Source: Sphingobacteriales bacterium (lineage in GTDB: Bacteria > Bacteroidota > Bacteroidia > Chitinophagales > Chitinophagaceae). From it: a DNA stretch of 10,351 nucleotides. The stretch is from the NCBI GenBank assembly GCA_024640385.1, contig JAHEFC010000118.1, positions 1-10,351 on the forward strand, written 5' to 3'. The number at the start of each line of letters is the position of its first letter. Positions within the stretch are counted from its first letter, which is position 1. Shown piece by piece: positions 6,966-10,351 of this stretch. Under the pieces are notes generated by a model. It had not been told where the DNA came from and did no database searches. It was given only the letters and a program-made list of their open reading frames with translations. A program made the position numbers and the translations under genes.

Positions 6966-7361
6966 CTTGGAAATCGTTCCTGACGGCAACACTGCTGTCA
7001 CCAATAACACAACGGCAGCAAATACCATCAGGTAAATGCCTGCCTGCTTTTCCGGGCAATATCCCTTATAACATTCCGCGAATACGATGTAAGATTTGAT
7101 GGCATAGGCCAGGTTAAGGGCCATGAGGAGCAGGTTCGCCCTTTTCAGGAAGATGGACTTTGAGAACTGCGCCAGCACATTGAACACGGCAAAAAAGATC
7201 AGCAGCTTGCCCGGCTTTCCGTAAATATTGTTTTCAGAAAAAAATCCGGTGAAAGACTTGTTCAGATCAGGGTAATAGGCCCATGGAATAAAACACACTA
7301 TTACCATGAGCATGGCTGCTGCCAGGCTGACCCATTTGGAATATGCAGTAAATGACTTCAT
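6954..7361 (-). CDS. Conserved-looking four-helix membrane protein of unknown function
   Basis: I do not recognise this 135-residue protein as a named family. It has four strongly hydrophobic stretches, at about residues 8-28 (SKWVSLAAAMLMVIVCFIPW), 52-70, 76-95 and 107-127. With the basic ends KSFTAYSKW, KRAN and SKIER inside, both termini would be cytoplasmic. Two loops would then face out: 29-51 (YPDLNKSFTGFFSENN) and 96-106 (ECYKGYCPEKQ), the second with two cysteines (97 and 102) that could form a disulfide. It is the only long open frame in this interval, and its composition is that of a real membrane protein. The ATG is at 7361-7359. A poor -7-like TTAATTTG lies only 4 bp upstream, so it may be nearly leaderless. 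The last codons (I-E-R-stop) fall inside an octamer repeat unit. Confidence 0.75.
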   Translation of the reverse strand: MKSFTAYSKWVSLAAAMLMVIVCFIPWAYYPDLNKSFTGFFSENNIYGKPGKLLIFFAVFNVLAQFSKSIFLKRANLLLMALNLAYAIKSYIVFAECYKGYCPEKQAGIYLMVFAAVVLLVTAVLPSGTISKIER

Positions 7362-7381
7362 CAGGCAAATTAATGTTAAAC

Positions 7382-7415
7382 AAAAAAGACCATCGCGTTG
7401 TCCGCAATGGTCTTT
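7382..7415 (-). terminator. Intrinsic terminator of tRNA-Cys
   Basis: On the minus strand AAAGACCAT (complement of 7415-7407) pairs with ATGGTCTTT (complement of 7393-7385). The stem extends inward by three more pairs after one mismatch, with a 5-nt loop, and runs into a T-run (complement of 7387-7382). It lies just past the 3' end of the tRNA, with 11 bp between. Confidence 0.85.
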
Positions 7416-7426
7416 CCTGATACCGG

Positions 7427-7497
7427 AGGTCCCGAGCGGATTCGAACCGCTGTAGAAGGTTTTGCAGACCTCTGCCTAGCCACTCGGCCACGGAACC
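7427..7497 (-). tRNA. tRNA-Cys (GCA)
   Basis: The minus strand folds into a full 71-nt cloverleaf. The acceptor is GGTTCCG with CGGGACC, including one U-G pair. The D arm is GCC/GGC. The anticodon stem is GAGGT/ACCTT with loop CTGCAAA, which places GCA at plus positions 7463-7465. The T arm is AGCGG-TTCGAAT-CCGCT. The discriminator base is U73 (complement of 7427), the main identity base of tRNA-Cys. CCA is not encoded: the genome has CCG after the discriminator, so the end must be added by the CCA enzyme. It is a single tRNA with its own promoter box and terminator. No duplicated 3' end suggesting an integration site was found within the window. Confidence 0.96.
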
Positions 7498-7509
7498 TTA
7501 ATGCTGCCG

Positions 7510-7517
7510 CAAATGTA
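7510..7517 (-). promoter_or_regulatory. Candidate -7 box of the tRNA-Cys promoter
   Basis: The minus strand reads TACATTTG, an exact TAnnTTTG match ending 12 bp before the first tRNA base (7497). That is a fitting distance for a short precursor leader. No obvious -33 TTG lies upstream. It is only 12 bp from an oppositely directed box at 7530-7537. Confidence 0.55.
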
Positions 7518-7529
7518 GTATTTTCCTGC

Positions 7530-7537
7530 TAAATTTG
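7530..7537 (+). promoter_or_regulatory. Candidate -7 box for the nucleoside phosphorylase-dapF operon
   Basis: TAAATTTG matches TAnnTTTG exactly and lies 58 bp upstream of the ATG at 7596, predicting a leader of about 50 nt. The place where its -33 element should be falls on the tRNA-Cys promoter and start region, and no TTG is seen there. A small hairpin (AACGG 7565-7569 with CCGTT 7577-7581) sits in the leader. Confidence 0.5.
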
Positions 7538-7595
7538 CTGAGCCTAAAACTCTAACCTTCAATAAACGGCAAAAAACCGTTCCTGTTGTATAACA

Positions 7596-8471
7596 ATGCA
7601 TCGAATTCAAGAATCCGAACTGATCATCAATAATCGTGGCGCCATTTACCACCTGGACCTGCGTCCGGAGGAGATGGCAAATACTGTGATCACCGTGGGC
7701 GACCCGGGAAGGGTGCAGGAGGTCAGCAGGCATTTCGATTCCATTGAACACCGCTCCCACCACCGCGAATTCATTACCCATACCGGATTTATTGGCAAAA
7801 AAAGGATCTCCGTGATATCAACAGGGATCGGACCCGATAATATAGATATCGTGATGAACGAAATGGATGCCGTGGCCAATATAGATTTTGACACCAGGCA
7901 GGTCAGGCATGAGCATACCGCCCTGCAGATATTCAGGCTCGGCACTTCGGGATCTTTGCAGGAAGATATTGATGTAGACAGCATGGTTGCCGGAACTCAT
8001 GGTCTGGGGCTTGACAATCTGCTCCATTTTTACAGGGCAGACAATCACGAAGAAGAGCGGCATATCCTCCAGGCATTCATCACGCATACTCAATTGGCAC
8101 AGCCTTTTTCCATTCCATATATCGCTTCAGCTTCCGCCACCCTGCTCCGGCATTTTGCCACTGATTATCATCATGGTATTACCGTTACCTGCCCCGGGTT
8201 CTACGGGCCCCAGGGAAGGGTGCTGAGACTGGGACTGGCCCGTCCGGACCTGGTGAACCTGCTGCAGGACTTCCGTTTCGGACCTCACCGGATCTCAAAT
8301 TTTGAGATGGAAACCTCCGCCATTTACGGCATGGGTAAGCTTTTAGGCCACCAATGCCTTTCCCTGAACGTTATAGTGGCCAACCGTATAAAAAAAGCCT
8401 TCTCAAAAGACAGTAAAGCGGCAGTTCTTCGTTTAATAGAAAAATCTCTTGACATTATTCAAGGTATATGA
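7596..8471 (+). CDS. Nucleoside phosphorylase, uridine phosphorylase-like
   Basis: This belongs to the PNP/UDP phosphorylase superfamily, which cleaves nucleosides with phosphate to give the base and ribose-1-phosphate (salvage). Visible features: the phosphate-binding GDPGR (35-39), STGIG (75-79), RLGTSGSLQ (114-122) and the ribose-binding NFEMET (235-240). FYGPQGR (202-208) aligns with the E. coli uridine phosphorylase segment FYPGQER, so Gln206 and Arg208 occupy the places of the pyrimidine-binding Gln166 and Arg168. That favours uridine over purine nucleosides, by analogy only. At 291 residues it is longer than E. coli Udp (253), with extra sequence at the N-terminus (MHRIQESELIINNRGAIYHL) and around 95-112. 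Its stop overlaps the dapF start in ATGA (8468-8471), so the two are probably translationally coupled although the pathways are unrelated. Confidence 0.9.
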   Translation: MHRIQESELIINNRGAIYHLDLRPEEMANTVITVGDPGRVQEVSRHFDSIEHRSHHREFITHTGFIGKKRISVISTGIGPDNIDIVMNEMDAVANIDFDTRQVRHEHTALQIFRLGTSGSLQEDIDVDSMVAGTHGLGLDNLLHFYRADNHEEERHILQAFITHTQLAQPFSIPYIASASATLLRHFATDYHHGITVTCPGFYGPQGRVLRLGLARPDLVNLLQDFRFGPHRISNFEMETSAIYGMGKLLGHQCLSLNVIVANRIKKAFSKDSKAAVLRLIEKSLDIIQGI

Positions 8472-9259
8472 CCCAGAAAAAACTGATACATTTTCATAAA
8501 TACCAGGGTACTGGTAATGATTTCATCATTCTCGACGGCCGTGAACAGATGCCCGAACTCTTCGAAGAACAGATCAAGCTGATGTGTGACCGCAGATTCG
8601 GCATAGGGGCGGATGGACTGATGATCTATACGGAGCAGGATGGTTATGATTTCCAGATGAAATATTACAACTCGGACGGGAAAGAGGGCAGCATGTGCGG
8701 CAATGGCGGGAGATGCATTGTCAGGTTTGCCTACAACTCCGGCCTGCATAAAGAAGTATATCGTTTCATGGCAGCAGACGGTCCCCACGATGCCGAAATT
8801 GACATCAATGGCTGGATCCGCCTTAAAATGAATGATGTCAGCAAAGTGACTTTGAATGGCGGCGACTTCGTACTGAATACCGGTTCTCCGCATTATATCC
8901 GTTTTGTGAATGATATCCGGGAGTTTCATGTAACGGAAGAAGGGAAAGCGATCAGGTATAACCCTGTTTATGAACATGATGGCATTAACGTGAATTTTGT
9001 TGAAACAGTGAACGACCACACTATTTATGTCAGAACTTATGAAAGAGGGGTTGAAGCCGAAACATGGAGTTGCGGCACTGGCGTTACCGCTTCCGCTTTG
9101 GTGGCAGCACACAATGAAACAGGATTCAACCAGGTAGACGTGCAAACCCTGGGCGGTAAACTTTCAGTGGAGTTCGACAGGGTAAATGAATCAGACTACC
9201 GAAACATATGGCTTTGCGGACCGGCGGAGTATGTGTTCAAGGGAGAGTTTCAGTTTTAA
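8468..9259 (+). CDS. dapF: Diaminopimelate epimerase
   Basis: DapF converts LL-diaminopimelate to meso-diaminopimelate, the lysine precursor and, in most Gram-negative bacteria, the peptidoglycan cross-linking residue. It uses two cysteines as acid and base without a cofactor. Both are present: Cys77 in SMCGNGGRC (75-83) and Cys202 in WSCGTGVTA (200-208). Other conserved parts are FHKYQGTGNDFIILDG (9-24), RFGIGADGLM (43-52), YYNSDGKEGSMCGNG (66-80), TGSPHYIRFV (138-147), INVNFVE (173-179) and RTYERGVEAET (189-199). The length of 263 residues is normal (about 260-280). The ATG at 8468 sits within the ATGA overlap with the phosphorylase gene; no earlier start fits the family N-terminus. An octamer array starts within 5 bp of its stop codon and may be the operon terminator. 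Confidence 0.96.
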   Translation: MTQKKLIHFHKYQGTGNDFIILDGREQMPELFEEQIKLMCDRRFGIGADGLMIYTEQDGYDFQMKYYNSDGKEGSMCGNGGRCIVRFAYNSGLHKEVYRFMAADGPHDAEIDINGWIRLKMNDVSKVTLNGGDFVLNTGSPHYIRFVNDIREFHVTEEGKAIRYNPVYEHDGINVNFVETVNDHTIYVRTYERGVEAETWSCGTGVTASALVAAHNETGFNQVDVQTLGGKLSVEFDRVNESDYRNIWLCGPAEYVFKGEFQF

Positions 9260-9261
9260 TA

Positions 9262-9346
9262 TTAGCGAATTGGCGAATTGGCGGATTGGCGGATTCACCG
9301 AAAATTAATCTCAATCCGCTAATCCGTTAATCCGTCAATGCGCTAA
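9262..9346. repeat. 8-bp-period inverted array, GGCGGATT / AATCCGCT type
   Basis: Left-arm units are AGCGAATT (9264), GGCGAATT (9272), GGCGGATT (9280) and GGCGGATT (9288). Right-arm units are AATCCGCT (9313), AATCCGTT (9321), AATCCGTC (9329) and AATGCGCT (9337). Positions 9262-9295 can pair with 9313-9346: 28 of 34 positions are Watson-Crick and four more are G-U, around a 17-nt loop. This is the longest hairpin in the window. It fills the space between the dapF stop (9257-9259) and the corA -7 box (9352), so it probably serves as the dapF terminator region, although no T-run follows. Confidence 0.85.
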
Positions 9347-9351
9347 TTGTA

Positions 9352-9359
9352 TACCTTTG
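9352..9359 (+). promoter_or_regulatory. Candidate -7 box of the corA promoter
   Basis: TACCTTTG is an exact TAnnTTTG match, 21 bp upstream of the TTG start of corA, predicting a leader of about 15 nt. The -33 position falls inside the right arm of the octamer array and contains no TTG. Confidence 0.6.
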
Positions 9360-9380
9360 CCCCCTCACAAATAGAAACCC

Positions 9381-10319
9381 TTGATCCAGTTATTTAAAAA
9401 TATTGAAGGCGTTACCACTACGGTAGATCAACCTGAGAACGGAACCTGGGTGAATATCCTGCCCCCGTTCAAACAGGAAGAATTCACTGAAGTTGCGGAA
9501 AAACTGGATGTACCCATCGAATTCCTGCAGGATTCGCTGGATATAGATGAGAGACCCCGATATGAGATCTCAGACAATGTGAAGCTCATTGTGATCAAAA
9601 CGCCTACTGAGAACAATTCATTTAACGACAGTGACGCGTTTTATATCACTATCCCCATCTGTATCATCCTTACGCACCACCAGATCATCACGGTAAATTC
9701 TTTTGAGAACGGGGCGATCAAGAAATTCCTGAATACATTCCAGAACCGCCATCCAGACAAACGCAATATGATGGTGCTTAAGATCTTTGAGAAAGTCACG
9801 CAGGCTTTTATAGAATACCTGAAAGAGATCAACCACAGGAGAAATATACTGGAACAGCGCCTCTATGAAGCCAACAGGAACGAGGAACTGTTTGAACTGA
9901 TGCGCATCCAGAAAAGCCTGGTTTACCTGGTCACAGCACTTCGTTCGAATGAACTGCTGCTGATCAAACTGGAGCGAACCAATATACTGGGCCTCACTGA
10001 AGATGAAAGGGAGATCCTGAACGACCAGATCGTAGATATGTCGCAGGCCCTTGAGATGGCCAATATATATACCAATATACTCAGCTCAACCCTGGATGCT
10101 TTTGCCAGCATCATTGCCAATAACCAGAACCTCGTACTGAAAAGGCTTGCTGGCATCACCATCATACTCCAATTTCCGGTATTGGTTGCCAGTATATATG
10201 GAATGAATGTACCCATTCCCTACCAGCGCAGCGCTCATGCATTCTATATCCCCATCTTACTGGCACTTGGTATATCCATTCTCATGGCCTGGTATTTTGT
10301 TAAGAAAAAATGGTTTTGA
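9381..10319 (+). CDS. corA: CorA-family divalent cation (magnesium/cobalt) transporter
   Basis: CorA forms a homopentameric inner-membrane channel for Mg2+ and often Co2+. The 312 residues fit the family. An N-terminal cytoplasmic alpha/beta domain (about 1-125) is followed by long helices (about 130-250, rich in charged residues) leading into the first membrane segment (about 254-274, AGITIILQFPVLVASIY). The signature GMN follows at 274-276, then the second segment (about 287-306) and the basic tail VKKKWF. The start is TTG at 9381: the frame has a stop (TAG, 9372-9374) just upstream, no ATG near the beginning, and MIQLFKNIEG fits the family N-terminus. The loop after GMN reads VPIPYQRSAHAF and lacks the acidic residue of the MPEL type. 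Selectivity (Mg, Co, Zn) cannot be told from sequence. The next gene overlaps its stop codon by one base. Confidence 0.92.
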   Translation: MIQLFKNIEGVTTTVDQPENGTWVNILPPFKQEEFTEVAEKLDVPIEFLQDSLDIDERPRYEISDNVKLIVIKTPTENNSFNDSDAFYITIPICIILTHHQIITVNSFENGAIKKFLNTFQNRHPDKRNMMVLKIFEKVTQAFIEYLKEINHRRNILEQRLYEANRNEELFELMRIQKSLVYLVTALRSNELLLIKLERTNILGLTEDEREILNDQIVDMSQALEMANIYTNILSSTLDAFASIIANNQNLVLKRLAGITIILQFPVLVASIYGMNVPIPYQRSAHAFYIPILLALGISILMAWYFVKKKWF

Positions 10320-10351
10320 TGTTCAATATTCGCGTTTACGGTATACTGATC
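10319..10351 (+). CDS. Start of a probable Nudix hydrolase gene (11 codons, truncated by window edge)
   Basis: An ATG at 10319-10321 shares its A with the corA stop TGA (10317-10319) in a TGATG junction, and the frame MFNIRVYGILI stays open to the window end. The tight overlap suggests translational coupling to corA. Nudix proteins of Bacteroidota often begin with a strand of this kind (NIRVYGILI), before the Nudix box that would lie outside the window. With only 11 residues the family call is a guess; that a gene starts here is more secure. Confidence 0.5.
   Translation, partial: MFNIRVYGILI

Noticed and set aside
7427..7497. tRNA-Cys as an integration (att) site for a mobile element
   Set aside because: No integrase gene and no repeated copy of the tRNA 3' end was found in the window; flanking genes are housekeeping genes.
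8459..9145. A 228-codon open frame on the minus strand opposite dapF
   Set aside because: It is the antisense shadow of a well-supported gene. Its translation is rich in His, Cys and Phe without recognisable domains, and dapF has both catalytic cysteines and family motifs.

Overview
The window reads as a chromosomal housekeeping segment of a Bacteroidota bacterium, most likely close to Chitinophagaceae. Grounds for this are several promoter -7 boxes matching the Bacteroidota consensus TAnnTTTG, the near absence of Shine-Dalgarno sequences, and proteins of a type familiar from that phylum: a bifunctional-nuclease protein with a C-terminal UVR motif, a short TPR protein, and a GlnRS of the direct-charging type. 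The taxonomic call is an inference from memory, not a database result.

Layout. Positions 1-268 (minus) hold the N-terminal part of a small TPR protein, divergent from etfB and etfA (364-2087), the two subunits of electron transfer flavoprotein. A strong intrinsic terminator (2135-2170) closes that pair. The best promoter in the window (TTTG, 19 nt, TAAATTTG; 2220-2250) then drives a bifunctional-nuclease-family gene that overlaps ispE by 4 bp (2345-3753). After a 248-bp gap full of short repeats come rocD (ornithine aminotransferase) and glnS (4002-6888), with a candidate glnS promoter formed partly by the rocD stop codon. A four-helix membrane protein of unknown function (6954-7361, minus) converges on glnS. 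Next come tRNA-Cys(GCA) with its terminator (minus), a uridine-phosphorylase-like gene overlapping dapF by 4 bp (7596-9259), and a corA-type transporter with a TTG start (9381-10319). The first 11 codons of a probable Nudix hydrolase gene overlap the corA stop codon and run off the right edge.

The genes serve core metabolism: respiratory electron transfer (EtfAB), isoprenoid precursors (IspE), amino-acid metabolism and translation (RocD, GlnRS, tRNA-Cys), lysine and peptidoglycan precursors (DapF), nucleoside salvage and divalent cation transport. No mobile element, CRISPR array or defence system was found.

The least ordinary signal is intergenic. Four gaps (3761-3830, 3901-3996, 6893-6965, 9264-9346) and a two-unit trace at 2096-2111 contain degenerate tandem repeats built from 8-bp units. 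The unit sequence differs completely between loci. At three of the loci the left half of the array is an imperfect inverted copy of the right half, giving hairpins with stems of 17 to 34 bp. The arrays lie flush against stop codons, a start codon, or the 3' end of a gene. They may serve as terminators or attenuators, and the shared period suggests a common mechanism of formation. No gap exceeds 300 bp.
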